In this document: positions 36,651-46,837 of the stretch, piece by piece
How positions within the stretch are numbered: position 1 is the stretch's first letter
Layout: every line of letters begins with the position of its first letter
From: Thomasclavelia saccharogumia DSM 17460
GTDB lineage: Bacteria > Bacillota_I > Bacilli_A > Erysipelotrichales > Coprobacillaceae
Reading direction: 5' to 3'
Length of the DNA: 64,000 bases
Assembly (NCBI RefSeq): GCF_000686665.1
Contig: NZ_JMLH01000005.1
Coordinates: forward strand, 25,510-89,509
Translations under genes and position numbers: made by a program
The notes under the pieces: generated by a model
The model's input: the letters and a program-made list of their open reading frames with translations, nothing else
Databases searched by the model: none
Told to the model about the DNA's origin: nothing

Positions 36651-38072
36651 ATGAAAAAAAGTTATGACGTTGTGGTAGTTGGAGCAGGGCCGGCAGGAAT
36701 TATGGCATGTTATGAATTATATTTGAAACAGCCAAAATTAAATGTGTTGCTTATAGATAAAGGACAGGATGTTATGAATCGTCACTGTCCAATTAAAGAA
36801 AAGAAAATTAAATCTTGTCCAATTATTAAGGATAATGAGCCTGGATGTTTACCAGCTTGTTCAATTACAGCAGGATTTGGTGGTGCTGGAGCATATTCAG
36901 ATGGGAAATTTAATATTACAAGTGAATTTGGCGGCTGGTTGACAGATTATCTTTCAACTGATGAAGTTGAAGAGGTAATAAATTATGTCGATAATTTATA
37001 CCTAAAACATGGAGCTACAAAAGATATAACAGATCCAACAACAGATAAAGTGAAAGAAATAGAACATCGCGGTTATGCAGTTGGGTTAAAATTATTAAGA
37101 GCTAAAGTAAGACATTTAGGAACCGAAGAAAATCTTCGTATTATGACAGAAATGTCGAATGAATTAAAACAGCATATTGATATATTGTTTAAAACAGCAG
37201 TAAAAGGAGTAGTGGTAAATAACAATCATGCAACTGGTGTCGTTTTAGAAAATGAGAATATTATTAATGCTAAAAAAATTGTTTTAGCTCCAGGACGTGA
37301 TGGCTCAGCTTGGTTAACAAAAGTATTAAAACAACATAATATTGAATTATATAATAATCAGGTTGATATAGGGGTACGAGTCGAAACTAGTAATATTGTA
37401 ATGGAAGAAATCAATAATAATTTATATGAAGGAAAATTTATTTATAATACAACTGTAGGAACTAGAGTGAGAACTTTTTGTTCAAATCCATCTGGACATG
37501 TTGTAATCGAAAACCATAGTGGAACAATGTTAGCAAATGGACATGCTTATCATGATCCTAAACTTGGTAGTAAAAATACAAATTTTGCATTACTAGTATC
37601 ACATACTTTTAGTGAACCATTTAATCAACCTAATGAATTTGCTCATGAAGTAAGCCGGTTGGCTAATAAATTATCTAATGGCAGTGTTATTGTTCAAAGG
37701 TATGGTGATATTAAAAGAGGACGGCGAACAACATATAAAAGATTAAAAGAAGGATATACAATACCAACTTTATCTGAAGCAGTACCTGGTGATTTAGGAT
37801 TAGTATTGCCATACAATACGATGAAATCAATTATAGAAATGATAGAGGCTTTAGATACTGTAACTCCAGGAATTGCTAATGAGCATACCTTATTATATGG
37901 GGTTGAAGCAAAATTTTATTCTGCTCGTCCTAAGGTAAGAAAAGGTTTTGAATGTGAAATTGATGATTTGTATGTAGCTGGTGATGGTGCCGGATTGACT
38001 AGAGGATTAGCTCAGGCTGGAGCTAATGGAATTATTGTTGCGCGTCATATTATTGAACAACTTGAAAAGTAA
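36651..38072 (+). CDS. NAD(P)/FAD-dependent oxidoreductase
   Basis: 473 residues. N-terminal dinucleotide-binding fold VVVVGAGPAGIMACYEL, then LLIDKG at the end of strand 2, a Cys-containing segment (CPIKEKKIKSCPI ... GCLPACSITAGFGGAGAYSDGK), and a C-terminal GD motif LYVAGDGAGLTRGLAQAGANG. This is the uncharacterised FAD-dependent dehydrogenase group (COG2509-like). Cysteines near residue 45-72 could be redox active. Start chosen at ATG with GGAG 7 bases upstream; GTG at 36624 would add nine residues. Confidence 0.85.
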   Translation: MKKSYDVVVVGAGPAGIMACYELYLKQPKLNVLLIDKGQDVMNRHCPIKEKKIKSCPIIKDNEPGCLPACSITAGFGGAGAYSDGKFNITSEFGGWLTDYLSTDEVEEVINYVDNLYLKHGATKDITDPTTDKVKEIEHRGYAVGLKLLRAKVRHLGTEENLRIMTEMSNELKQHIDILFKTAVKGVVVNNNHATGVVLENENIINAKKIVLAPGRDGSAWLTKVLKQHNIELYNNQVDIGVRVETSNIVMEEINNNLYEGKFIYNTTVGTRVRTFCSNPSGHVVIENHSGTMLANGHAYHDPKLGSKNTNFALLVSHTFSEPFNQPNEFAHEVSRLANKLSNGSVIVQRYGDIKRGRRTTYKRLKEGYTIPTLSEAVPGDLGLVLPYNTMKSIIEMIEALDTVTPGIANEHTLLYGVEAKFYSARPKVRKGFECEIDDLYVAGDGAGLTRGLAQAGANGIIVARHIIEQLEK

Positions 38073-38075
38073 TAA

Positions 38076-38101
38076 AGATCCTGTTTGATACAGGATTTTT
38101 A
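38076..38101 (+). terminator. Terminator after the FAD oxidoreductase gene
   Basis: ATCCTGT / ACAGGAT arms, 5-base loop, T-run. Confidence 0.8.
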
Positions 38102-38124
38102 TATACAAAAGTTTATAATTTATT

Positions 38125-38154
38125 TTGGCAAACAGCGTATGTTTATGAGATAAT
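38125..38154 (+). promoter_or_regulatory. Promoter of the OB-fold lipoprotein gene
   Basis: TTGGCA (38125-38130), 18-base spacer, GATAAT (38149-38154). Confidence 0.45.
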
Positions 38155-38211
38155 AGATATATAAATAATTATACTATTTGTATTAAATATTATATGGGAA
38201 AGGAAGATATT

Positions 38212-39027
38212 ATGAGAAAAATTAGTATGATTTTAGTATGTCTAGGTTTATGTCTAGGGTTATTTGGTTGTAGTAATGATAGTGGCAAAGACACATCTAA
38301 AAAAACGGAGGAAAAAGAATTTATTACAGAGAACCAATTAGATAGCTTGTATTCAAATCCTGATAAATTTAAGGGGAAATATGTAACGTTAACAGGACAG
38401 GTATTTGGAAGTCCAGAAAGTGAAGACGATACAACGGTATTTCAAATGATGGGAGATCCAGAAGAATATGAAAAGAATACAGTTATACACTGTAAGAAGT
38501 CATTAGCAAAAGATTTAAAATCAGATAGTTATGTGGTTGTAACCGGTCTTATTAAAGGAACTTTTGAAGGTACGAATGCTTTTGGTGAATCAATAACAGC
38601 ACCACAAATAGAAGCTGAGAAAATTGAAATTAGTAGTTATATTGATGTAGTTTCTCCAACTTTAAAATCTGTAGAGGTCAATGATGTTAGAACATCTAAT
38701 GGGGTTACAGTAACTTTACAAAAAGTAGAATTTTCACCAATTGAAGCAAGAGTATATATATCAGTTGATAACCAATCAGCTAATGAATATAGTTTTTATT
38801 CATATAGTACAAAAGCAGTTCAAAATAATAAACAATTTGAATATGAATCAAATTATTATGCAGATTATCCTGAACTAAACAGTGACATTTTACCAGGTGT
38901 TAAAACTGAGGGGATACTTGTGTATAACGGATTAGAACAAGCCGATTTTCAATTAATATGTAAAGGACAAAGTAACGATTATTCTCTTGATGGAGATACA
39001 TTTACTTTTGATATAACAGTTAATTAA
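38212..39027 (+). CDS. Lipoprotein with OB-fold-like domain, function unknown
   Basis: About 271 residues. Lipobox LGLFGCSND, then a short charged linker and an OB-like domain (residues 40-140: LYSNPDKFKGKYVTLTGQV ... VVTGLIKGTFEGTNAFGE), the pattern of lipoproteins with a tRNA_anti-like fold. The C-terminal 120 residues form a beta-rich domain (VEVNDVRTSNGVTVTL, GILVYNGLEQADFQL) like DUF4352. Extracellular, membrane anchored. Ligand unknown. AAAGGAAG precedes the ATG; an upstream in-frame ATG at 38194 has no SD. Confidence 0.75.
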   Translation: MRKISMILVCLGLCLGLFGCSNDSGKDTSKKTEEKEFITENQLDSLYSNPDKFKGKYVTLTGQVFGSPESEDDTTVFQMMGDPEEYEKNTVIHCKKSLAKDLKSDSYVVVTGLIKGTFEGTNAFGESITAPQIEAEKIEISSYIDVVSPTLKSVEVNDVRTSNGVTVTLQKVEFSPIEARVYISVDNQSANEYSFYSYSTKAVQNNKQFEYESNYYADYPELNSDILPGVKTEGILVYNGLEQADFQLICKGQSNDYSLDGDTFTFDITVN

Positions 39028-39034
39028 GCATTAT

Positions 39035-39064
39035 ATAGGCTATTTTATTAGGTAGCCTATTTTT
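39035..39064 (+). terminator. Terminator after the lipoprotein gene
   Basis: ATAGGCTA / TAGCCTAT arms with a 10-base loop and TTTT. Confidence 0.75.
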
Positions 39065-39069
39065 AATTG

Positions 39070-39098
39070 TTGACAGATTATTGAAAGTTAAGTATACT
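39070..39098 (+). promoter_or_regulatory. Consensus promoter of the metY leader
   Basis: TTGACA (39070-39075), 17-base spacer, TATACT (39093-39098): close to a perfect SigA promoter. The transcript would start near 39105. Confidence 0.85.
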
Positions 39099-39133
39099 TA
39101 TATCATACTAACAAAGTAGGAAAAGGTGATAAT

Positions 39134-39223
39134 ATGAGCTTTGAATTAGAAAAACAGCTTAGAAATAATTTTAGAAATGGACGAATGTATTGTTGTTTTA
39201 AATTTATAAAATATTATGCATAA
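39134..39223 (+). CDS. Cys-containing leader peptide upstream of metY
   Basis: 29-codon ORF with SD AAAAGGTGAT. Residues 17-22 are RMYCCF, with tandem TGT-TGT Cys codons after a Met, in an otherwise basic/aromatic peptide. It starts about 30 bases after the predicted transcript start and ends 24 bases before metY. No terminator hairpin is visible between them, so any control would act on metY translation or RNA stability, not by classic attenuation. It recalls the Cys/Met-rich ORF before the metNIQ operon. Confidence 0.5.
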   Translation: MSFELEKQLRNNFRNGRMYCCFKFIKYYA

Positions 39224-39247
39224 ACATAAAGAAAAGGGGAAATAAAA

Positions 39248-40531
39248 ATGAGCAAAAATAATTTAAGATTTGAAACAAAACAATTACATGTAGGACAAGA
39301 GACAACGGATTCTACAGGAGCAAGAGCTGTACCGATTTATCAAACTGCAGCTTATGTATTTGATAACTGTGATCACGCTGCAGCACGATTTGGATTAAGT
39401 GATGCTGGTAATATTTATGGACGATTAACGAATCCAACCGAAGATGTTTTTGAACAAAGAATAGCTGCGTTAGAAGGTGGGGTAGCAGCTTTGGCATTAG
39501 CATCTGGAGCAGCGGCTGTAACATATGCAATAGAAAGTATTACTCGTGCAGGTGATCATATCGTGGCGGCTAAACAGATATATGGAGGAACATATAATTT
39601 ATTAGCGCATACTTTAACAAATTATGGAGTTAATACAACTTTTGTTGATGGAGATGATCCTGAGAATTTTAAAAAAGCCTTGCAAGAAAATACTAAAGCA
39701 ATTTTTATTGAATCATTAGGTAATCCTAATTCAAGCTTGATTGATGTTGAGGCGATTAGTAAAATTGCCCATGATTTTAAAATACCATTAATCATTGATA
39801 ATACATTTGGAACACCGTACTTATTTAGACCTATTGAATATGATGCAGATATTGTAGTTCATTCTGCAACTAAGTTTATTGGCGGGCATGGTACAACCCT
39901 AGGTGGAATTATTGTGGATTCCGGTAAATTTGATTGGGAAGCATCAGGTAAATTTCCACAGCTTACACAACCAGATCCAAGTTATCATGGTGTGGTTTTT
40001 ACAAAAGCTGTTGGAGCAGCAGCTTTTGTGACAAGAATTAGAGCTGTGTTATTAAGAGATACAGGGGCTACTCTTTCTCCATTTAACGCTTTTCTACTAT
40101 TGCAAGGTTTAGAGACATTATCATTAAGAGTTGAAAGACATGTAGAAAATGCTTTGAAAGTTGTTGATTATTTAAGTAAACATCCAAAAGTTGCTAAAGT
40201 AAATCACCCATCATTAAGTACTAGTCCTTATCATGATTTATACCAAAAGTATTTTCCTAAAGGTGCAGGATCAATTTTCACATTTGAAATTGCCGGTGAT
40301 GAAAATGATGCTAAGAAATTTATTGATAATTTAGAAATATTTTCATTGTTAGCTAATGTTGCCGATGCTAAATCACTAGTAATTCATCCTGCTTCAACAA
40401 CACATTCACAGATGAATGAAGCCGAGTTGGCTGATTCAGGAATTAAGCCAACGACAATTCGTTTATCAATTGGTTTAGAACATATTGATGATTTATTAGA
40501 AGATATTGAAAATGCTTTTAAGTATGTTTAA
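39248..40531 (+). CDS. metY: O-acetylhomoserine sulfhydrylase (aminocarboxypropyltransferase)
   Basis: PLP enzyme that makes homocysteine from O-acetylhomoserine and sulfide, or acts on O-acetylserine. 427 residues, the longer MetY type. Motifs: [55 protein letters not shown], and the PLP Lys in [17 protein letters not shown]-terminal [10 protein letters not shown] is typical of O-acetylhomoserine enzymes. AAAAGGGGA SD. Confidence 0.93.
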   Translation: MSKNNLRFETKQLHVGQETTDSTGARAVPIYQTAAYVFDNCDHAAARFGLSDAGNIYGRLTNPTEDVFEQRIAALEGGVAALALASGAAAVTYAIESITRAGDHIVAAKQIYGGTYNLLAHTLTNYGVNTTFVDGDDPENFKKALQENTKAIFIESLGNPNSSLIDVEAISKIAHDFKIPLIIDNTFGTPYLFRPIEYDADIVVHSATKFIGGHGTTLGGIIVDSGKFDWEASGKFPQLTQPDPSYHGVVFTKAVGAAAFVTRIRAVLLRDTGATLSPFNAFLLLQGLETLSLRVERHVENALKVVDYLSKHPKVAKVNHPSLSTSPYHDLYQKYFPKGAGSIFTFEIAGDENDAKKFIDNLEIFSLLANVADAKSLVIHPASTTHSQMNEAELADSGIKPTTIRLSIGLEHIDDLLEDIENAFKYV

Positions 40532-40550
40532 AAAATTGATAATTAATAAC

Positions 40551-40574
40551 AAGCTATCCCTAAGGATAGCTTTT
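40551..40574 (+). terminator. Terminator after metY
   Basis: Perfect 9-bp stem AAGCTATCC / GGATAGCTT, loop CTAA, then T-run. Confidence 0.85.
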
Positions 40575-40602
40575 AAATTATAATTATATTGAGGTGATTT
40601 TG

Positions 40603-40848
40603 ATGAGTGAATTTACAAAAATACCATATGTTAGAAAAGCCACAAAGGCATCTTTAAAGCTGATTGGTTATAAAACATTGGATTCATTAAAAGGAGCTGA
40701 TTCAGAACAAATGTATCAAAAAGAGTGTGAAATCAGGGGTGTACATGTTGATCGGTGTCAGTTATATATGTATCGCATGATTGTATATTATGCTAATACA
40801 AAAAATCCTGATTCTAAAGAATTAAAATGGTGGTATTGGAAAGATTGA
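40603..40848 (+). CDS. Cdd1-like helix-hairpin-helix protein
   Basis: 81 residues. The pattern IPYVRKATKASLKLIGYKTLDSLKGAD matches a helix-hairpin-helix, followed by DRCQLYMYRMIVYYANT, the PF11731 'pathogenicity locus' (Cdd1) signature. Function unknown; DNA binding is suggested by the fold only. GAGGTGA precedes the ATG; an upstream in-frame TTG at 40594 is less likely. Confidence 0.75.
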   Translation: MSEFTKIPYVRKATKASLKLIGYKTLDSLKGADSEQMYQKECEIRGVHVDRCQLYMYRMIVYYANTKNPDSKELKWWYWKD

Positions 40849-40850
40849 TA

Positions 40851-40879
40851 TTGACAAGATTGGTTTGATAAGTTAAGAT
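40851..40879 (+). promoter_or_regulatory. Promoter of the lysS T-box transcript
   Basis: TTGACA (40851-40856), 17-base spacer, TAAGAT (40874-40879). Confidence 0.8.
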
Positions 40880-40885
40880 TACAAC

Positions 40886-41140
40886 GATGAATAAAGGCGA
40901 TGAATAGAGGAGTAATTATATTTTATGCATTAAAGAGAGTCTCGGTTGGTGAAAAGAGATATGATGAGTATAATGAAAAAAGACTAGGAGCTGTATCTAG
41001 GATTAAGAATGATTAGATAACGTGAGCCACGTTACAGGCAAAGCTATTAGATGATAGCTATTGAGGTTAATAAGGTGACTTATTAATGAATTAGGGTGGT
41101 ACCACGATGACTTTCGTCCCTTAGGGATGAGAGTTTTTTA
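40886..41140 (+). ncRNA. T-box riboswitch (lysine-tRNA responsive leader)
   Basis: Contains the T-box core AGGGTGGTACCACG (41093-41106) that pairs with uncharged tRNA, stem I elements (AGAGGAGTAA, GGTTGGTGAAA), and an 11-bp terminator (41110-41120 with 41124-41134) followed by six T. The likely specifier is an AAA Lys codon in GAAAAAAG at 40975-40982, inferred from the downstream gene. Uncharged tRNA-Lys would stabilise the antiterminator and allow lysS transcription. Confidence 0.9.
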
Positions 41141-41148
41141 TATTTTAG

Positions 41149-42805
<1,657 letters not shown>

Positions 42806-42875
42806 ACGAGTATGAATAATAGAAGTATATGTGAAGGTTCTATAATGTTATAATGATATTCTAGAAGTCACAAAA

Positions 42876-43685
42876 ATGTTTTTAATAAATTACAATATAA
42901 ACAATAAATCAAATATGCCAGATGATTTATTAATAAAGAACTATATGAAAAATGTAAATGCATATGCAAAACCGAATATTGAAATGATACTTAACATAAT
43001 TGTAAATCATAACAATAAAATACCATATGATAAAAATGCTTTGTCAAAAGAACATATAATGCCACAAACTCCAAATAAGTATTGGAAAGAAGTGACAAAT
43101 AATATTTCCGAAGAAGAATATTCATACTATGTTAATTTATTAGGAAATTTAACAATTGTTTCTTCTAAAGATAATTCATCTATGGGAAATAAAGATTTCG
43201 AAACAAAAAAAGATTATTTGTCAAAAACTAAACATATTAAAATGAATGAATCTATTTTAAATAAGAAGGAATGGAATATTGAATCAATTGAGCATAGAAC
43301 AAATGAATTGATTAATATAGTATATCCATATACAAAAAGTAAAATGAAATTGGGGAAGCGAATGGATATATATTTGAGTAAATCCGGTATTGAAGCATGG
43401 GGTTATATTAATGAAAATTTTACTGTAGAAATTGACGCAGGATCGAAAATAAAAATAAAACGTGGTAGTGAAAATGTTTTGGATGATTTATTTTCTAGTT
43501 TATATGCATCTGGTGTTATTGATGAAAATGAGAATCAATTTTATTTTGCAAAAGATTATACCTTTAAAGATATTCGAGAAGCAACAAGTATAATTTATCC
43601 TCAAATAGAAGAACCTGAAAAGGTATGGAAAGATGCTTTTGGTGTAACTATAAAAGAAGAAATTTTAAACTTAGATAATGATTAA
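42876..43685 (+). pseudogene. DUF262/DUF1524 (GmrSD-type) restriction protein, C-terminal remnant
   Basis: 269 residues that begin in mid-domain right after the lysS terminator. The part SKEHIMPQTPNKYW ... NLLGNLTIVSSKDNSSMGN is the HNH-like DUF1524 nuclease domain of GmrSD type IV restriction enzymes. The C-terminal 110 residues (SGIEAWGYINENFTVEIDAG ... VWKDAFGVTIKE) resemble DUF4357. The N-terminal DUF262 ParB-like NTPase domain is missing, and the ATG used has no SD. So this is a truncated defence gene, with the breakpoint near the lysS repeat. Confidence 0.7.
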
Positions 43686-43904
43686 TTAAGGATATTATAG
43701 TTATAATTAGCATATATTCTAAAATGTAAAATGAAATCTTATAACTATATAATATTATGAAAAAAATCTAATTTAATTGTGTACTATAGATAAAAATAGG
43801 TGCTGTTATTAATCAAAACATAGAGTAAAATAAAAAAAATTTAAAATTCATAATGTGATGGATTGTTTTTGATAAAAAAATATAATAAACAGTAATTAAA
43901 TAAG
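43686..43904. other. Gene-free AT-rich spacer
   Basis: About 220 bases between the restriction remnant and the holin-like toxin locus; nothing supported was seen. Confidence 0.5.
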
Positions 43905-43932
43905 TTGTAAAATTTTGATAATTGCGTATAAT
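43905..43932 (+). promoter_or_regulatory. Promoter of the antitoxin RNA, holin-like locus
   Basis: TTGTAA (43905-43910), 16-base spacer, TATAAT (43927-43932). Confidence 0.65.
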
Positions 43933-43938
43933 ATAAGT

Positions 43939-44025
43939 GAAAAGGAACTACCGATAAGCGGTTGTTCCAATGAAAAAGTTATGTGAAAATAACCGTGTCA
44001 GTGGAATGGGCGGTTATTTTCTTTT
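43939..44025 (+). ncRNA. Putative antitoxin RNA of the holin-like type I system
   Basis: Predicted ~87-nt RNA from the promoter at 43905-43932 to a terminator with arms GAAAATAACCG (43985-43995) and CGGTTATTTTC (44011-44021) plus T. It is antisense to the 3' end of the toxin gene, and the hairpin serves both strands. Its 5' part (43944-43968) folds as GGAAC-ACCG / CGGT-GTTCC and matches the 5' end of the toxin transcript, so loop-loop contact is possible in addition to the overlap. Confidence 0.6.
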
Positions 44026-44212
44026 GGAAATCTTTATAATTAAAGAGATTAATGCTATAAGCATTATAACAAATTGGAATAAACCCTCATATGTTACCAT
44101 AAGCATCTCCAGCAGCCTTTTATTTCTCATAAAGAGATTACTGTTTGAAGACGCTGCCATTTCTTCAAAAGACTAAGAAATGGAACAACCGCCTACCATT
44201 TATTGATAGTTC
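43944..44212. repeat. Inverted repeats flanking the holin-like toxin locus
   Basis: Left arm 43944-43968 (GGAACTACC...GCGGTTGTTCC) and right arm 44182-44212 (GGAACAACCGCC...GATAGTTC) are inverted and related. Each marks the 5' end of one of the two convergent RNAs, so both RNAs begin with nearly the same hairpin. They could also be ends of a small mobile unit. Confidence 0.6.
44014..44100 (-). CDS. Holin-like type I toxin (Hol_Tox family)
   Basis: 28 residues: MVTYEGLFQF, then a hydrophobic helix (VIMLIALISLII) and a basic end KISKRK. This is the plan of 'putative holin-like toxin' peptides (TxpA/BsrG group), which start M-T/V-x-Y-E and insert in the membrane. GGAG lies 6 bases upstream. An in-frame ATG at 44160 would give 48 residues but with a weaker SD. 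The stop codon sits in the shared terminator stem. The transcript probably starts near 44214 from an extended -10 (TGATATAAT, 44221-44229). Confidence 0.7.
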   Translation of the reverse strand: MVTYEGLFQFVIMLIALISLIIKISKRK

Positions 44213-44323
44213 TAATTGAGATTATATCATAGTAAAAGATATTAATATACAAAAATTGACAAGAAATTTATATCTTATTTCATCCAAATTTTAATAAGTC
44301 TGTAGAAGGGTTTTTAGAGAGAA

Positions 44324-45241
44324 ATGAAAATAGAGAGATTGTTATTAATTATAATATACTTGCTTAATCATAAAAGAGTTAGTGCTAAAATTTTATCAAA
44401 TCAATTTGATGTTTCAGTTCGTACAATTCAAAGAGATATTGATACATTAACTCTTGCAGGATTTCCTATTATTTCGTTTGTTGGAATAGACGGTGGATAT
44501 GAAATTGACGAACAATATAAAATGCATATACAACTAGCTGATGATCAAGATTATGAAATAATATTATTAGCTTTAAAGGGTTTTAATAGTGCATTTGAAA
44601 ATAAAAAAATAGAAAAAGCTTTAAATAAAGTTAACTTGTTAAGTCATGCTTCTCAAGAACATATTATATTAGATTTTAGTGTTCTTAAGGAAAAAGAGAT
44701 AATTAACAAGAACTTGCTATTATTGGAAAAATTAATATTGAATCAAAGTGTTGTTGAGTTTGATTATACAAATTCAAAAAATGAATTTTCACAAAAGAAA
44801 GTTGATCCTATTGCGATTATTTATAAATGGTATTCATGGTATCTTGTTGGTTTTGATAGAGATAAAGAAGATTATAGATATTATAAAATTATAAGAATGG
44901 ATAGCATCAAAAAAGCATCAGGTTTTAACAATCATTATCATCAAGATATTTATCAAATCATGAAAAATGAAATGAATGATCAAAGAGAATATTGTGATAT
45001 AGAAATATTATGTAAGAAAAATAGTCGTATTAAAGCAGTTGAATATCTCAATGCAAAATTAATTTCAATCAAAGATAATGGTGATTATGTTTTATCTTTA
45101 CATCTTCCTAAAGATGAAGAATTATGGAAAGGAACACTATTATCTTTTGGCAATGAAATAGTTATTTTAAAACCTTTGGAAGTCAAGGAAGAATTAAATA
45201 AAAGAGCACAGAAATTTTTACACAGTAATTATGACATATAG
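44324..45241 (+). CDS. HTH / WYL-domain transcriptional regulator
   Basis: 305 residues. N-terminal HTH_11 winged helix (RVSAKILSNQFDVSVRTIQRDI), a middle helical part, then a WYL domain (from about 130; PIAIIYKWYSWYLVGFDRDK with the variant WYSWYL core) and a C-terminal WCX-like extension. Such regulators often control defence or stress genes and sense ligands through WYL. It is cargo of the lysS-3' array and precedes a broken GNAT gene, which may have been its partner. Confidence 0.85.
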   Translation: MKIERLLLIIIYLLNHKRVSAKILSNQFDVSVRTIQRDIDTLTLAGFPIISFVGIDGGYEIDEQYKMHIQLADDQDYEIILLALKGFNSAFENKKIEKALNKVNLLSHASQEHIILDFSVLKEKEIINKNLLLLEKLILNQSVVEFDYTNSKNEFSQKKVDPIAIIYKWYSWYLVGFDRDKEDYRYYKIIRMDSIKKASGFNNHYHQDIYQIMKNEMNDQREYCDIEILCKKNSRIKAVEYLNAKLISIKDNGDYVLSLHLPKDEELWKGTLLSFGNEIVILKPLEVKEELNKRAQKFLHSNYDI

Positions 45242-45294
45242 GTGTCATAGTTACTGTTTTATTATTTTATATATAAAAAAACGGAGGAAGAAAA

Positions 45295-45444
45295 ATGATT
45301 TATGTTAATAACAATATATGTATAGAAAACAATCAATTCAGTTTAAGAATGGTAAAATTTGAAGATGCTAAAGATTTATTAAAAGTTTATTCAGACTCAA
45401 AGGCTCTACAATTATTTAATAGCGATAATTGTCACCAAAAATGA
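45295..45444 (+). pseudogene. GNAT acetyltransferase, N-terminal remnant
   Basis: 49 codons with a good SD (GGAGGAAG). FSLRMVKFEDAKDLLKVYSD and LFNSDNC are typical of the start of a GNAT domain, and then the frame breaks into unrelated sequence after DNCH. The acetyl-CoA site is missing. Breakpoint at about 45435. Confidence 0.65.
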
Positions 45445-45644
45445 ATATACAAGAAAAAGACATTAATCGTTTTGTAAAGCACAGGAATGAAATTACTCAT
45501 GATGGATTTTATGCAGTAGACGATGAAATGGCTAATATAGCATTTTTTATGATGTGTTTTTCTTATTTTCTTACATTGATTAGAATTGGATTAAAAGAAG
45601 ATGAAGTTATTTATCTCGTTGATAAAAGTGATATTATAAGTTAA
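45438..45644 (+). pseudogene. HEPN-domain protein, C-terminal remnant
   Basis: About 68 codons after the breakpoint of the GNAT remnant. FVKHRNEITHDGF contains the HEPN R-x4-H motif (RNEITH), followed by a hydrophobic helix (MANIAFFMMCFSYFLTLI) and an acidic end. The N-terminal portion is absent, and the ATG reads from the fused frame. It probably derives from an ApeA-like or other HEPN RNase/defence protein. Confidence 0.5.
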
Positions 45645-45746
45645 GGTGAATTTTGTATAAGTTATTTTATTCTTCTTAAAAACTCTTTTTAATGTTTTTG
45701 ACCTCATACAGCATATTTATAATATGTTTTCAGTTGCATATAAATG

Positions 45747-45813
45747 TCGTAGTTTTTCCGTAAAAACAAATATTTAAATGAACTATCTGACAAAAAAGTA
45801 CCCATAAAAAGGG
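45747..45813 (+). repeat. Module right-end sequence, copy a
   Basis: About 67 bases (TCGTAGTTTTTCC ... CCCATAAAAAGGG) that recur in diverged form at 49292-49355, both times just upstream of a lysS 3'-end copy. It may be the internal end of an integrated element. The bases from 45645 to 45746 show no gene. Confidence 0.5.
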
Positions 45814-45847
45814 CACAAATCAAGAATAAGCGTATGCAATTATTCGC

Positions 45848-46035
45848 ACCACAGATGAAACAACGTAGTAAATAGTGATAAAATCAATATAATTTTGATT
45901 TTAAACCTAAATTGATAGTTAAAATAAAAGCATAGTTTTCTTAAATCATGGAGTAATGTTTAATGACTTTATGGTTGTTAGGAGATTATGCTTTTTTTGT
46001 TTGATCTAAATTATATGATTTGAAAGTGACATACA
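45848..46035 (+). repeat. lysS 3' end and terminator hairpin, copy 2
   Basis: Encodes the final residues APQMKQRSK and stop, then the same TGATAAAATCAATATAATTT block, the AGCATA / TATGCT-closed hairpin with T-run (45929-45999), and the AAAGTGACATAC segment as in copy 1. Identity is high; changes in the hairpin interior keep it folded. Confidence 0.8.
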
Positions 46036-46119
46036 AATTCTAAATAAAGGCACTTTAATAGAATAACAACAGTAAAGCAAAAGTATATTTTAAAAGTATA
46101 ATATAAAGGAGAGGCTCCT

Positions 46120-46278
46120 ATGAGAGAAACAGGCAGGTATCAATCCAATAATTATTAGAGATTTATACAGTCAATACGACATGGAACATATATACTCATC
46201 TCAGTAGAGAAGATCAAAGAAAAGTACTGGGATGATAATGATGAGGTTTTTGATGATGATATGAAGATTAAATTCTAA
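46120..46278 (+). pseudogene. Small ORF interrupted by an amber codon
   Basis: ATG with AAAGGAGAGG just upstream and a possible -10 (TATAAT, 46098-46103). It reads 12 codons (MRETGRYQSNNY), then TAG at 46156, then 39 more codons in the same frame, ending in an acidic tail (WDDNDEVFDDDMKIKF) and TAA. Looks like a small gene with one nonsense mutation. No family recognised. Confidence 0.4.
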
Positions 46279-46702
46279 TAGGAACAGTGTTATTTTATTA
46301 ATTGTATATTAATATATATATTGTATTTAGAATAGCAGATAATGTTAAAAATGTGGTTTATGCAAAAAAGGTAATATTTGAGAAAATAGTATAACATTGG
46401 CGATTATTATAAAATTTATATATCAGCTATTACTGTAAATATTTAGTGAATAAGTATGCTGATAGTGAAGATCAAATTACCTATGAGATTTTATATTGAG
46501 TAGAAATGAATATAAAAAGATTTATGGGTGTTTTAAAAATTTACTATATAATTTCCTTATATTATTAAAGACAAAGAGTATAAGGATAGAATATGAAATC
46601 AATTAAGTTTTATGGCTCAATATTAATTCAAAATCCACCATTATACATTAGATGTTATTTTATGAATTTAAAAAGTATAATTCCGTTAAAATTTTTACAT
46701 AC
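46279..46702. other. Spacer with no intact gene
   Basis: About 420 AT-rich bases. A short stop-free piece near 46440-46498 (YCKYLVNKYADSEDQITYEIL) may be a gene fragment; nothing else is supported. Confidence 0.4.
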
Positions 46703-46731
46703 TTGAAATTGAATAGGTTCAATGTTATAAT
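46703..46731 (+). promoter_or_regulatory. Promoter of the Fst-like antitoxin RNA
   Basis: TTGAAA (46703-46708), 17-base spacer, TATAAT (46726-46731) with extended TG. Very close to consensus, as expected for a strong constitutive antitoxin RNA promoter. Confidence 0.85.
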
Positions 46732-46737
46732 CTATTT

Positions 46738-46800
46738 GTGAATCGGGCATTGTTGTATCACAATGCAAAAAGGTAAGGAGTCGCATTCCTTACCTTTTTT
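46738..46800 (+). ncRNA. Putative antitoxin RNA (RNA II-like) of the Fst/par-like system
   Basis: Predicted ~63-nt RNA. Its 5' part holds direct repeat 1 (46741-46761), a hairpin CATTGT / ACAATG, and it ends in a 13-bp terminator (46767-46779 with 46787-46799). It pairs with the toxin mRNA in two places: the shared terminator region, and repeat 1 against repeat 2 (46906-46926), which lies over the toxin SD, spacer and start codon. All three differences between the repeats are G in repeat 1 for A in repeat 2, so they pair as G-U and the 21-nt duplex is unbroken. Confidence 0.8.
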
Positions 46801-46837
46801 GGTTTTTATAGTGAACTTAACACTAGGCTAGTTACCG

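Noticed and set aside
40886..41140. tRNA-like or S-box leader before lysS
   Set aside because: The AGGGTGGTACCACG core and terminator fit a T-box; no acceptor stem or S-box core was found.
43970..44176. Plus-strand 68-codon ORF (starts MKKLCENNRVSGMGGYF)
   Set aside because: It lies across the antisense RNA, its terminator and the holin-like toxin on the other strand. No SD, and its composition follows the reverse complement of the toxin.
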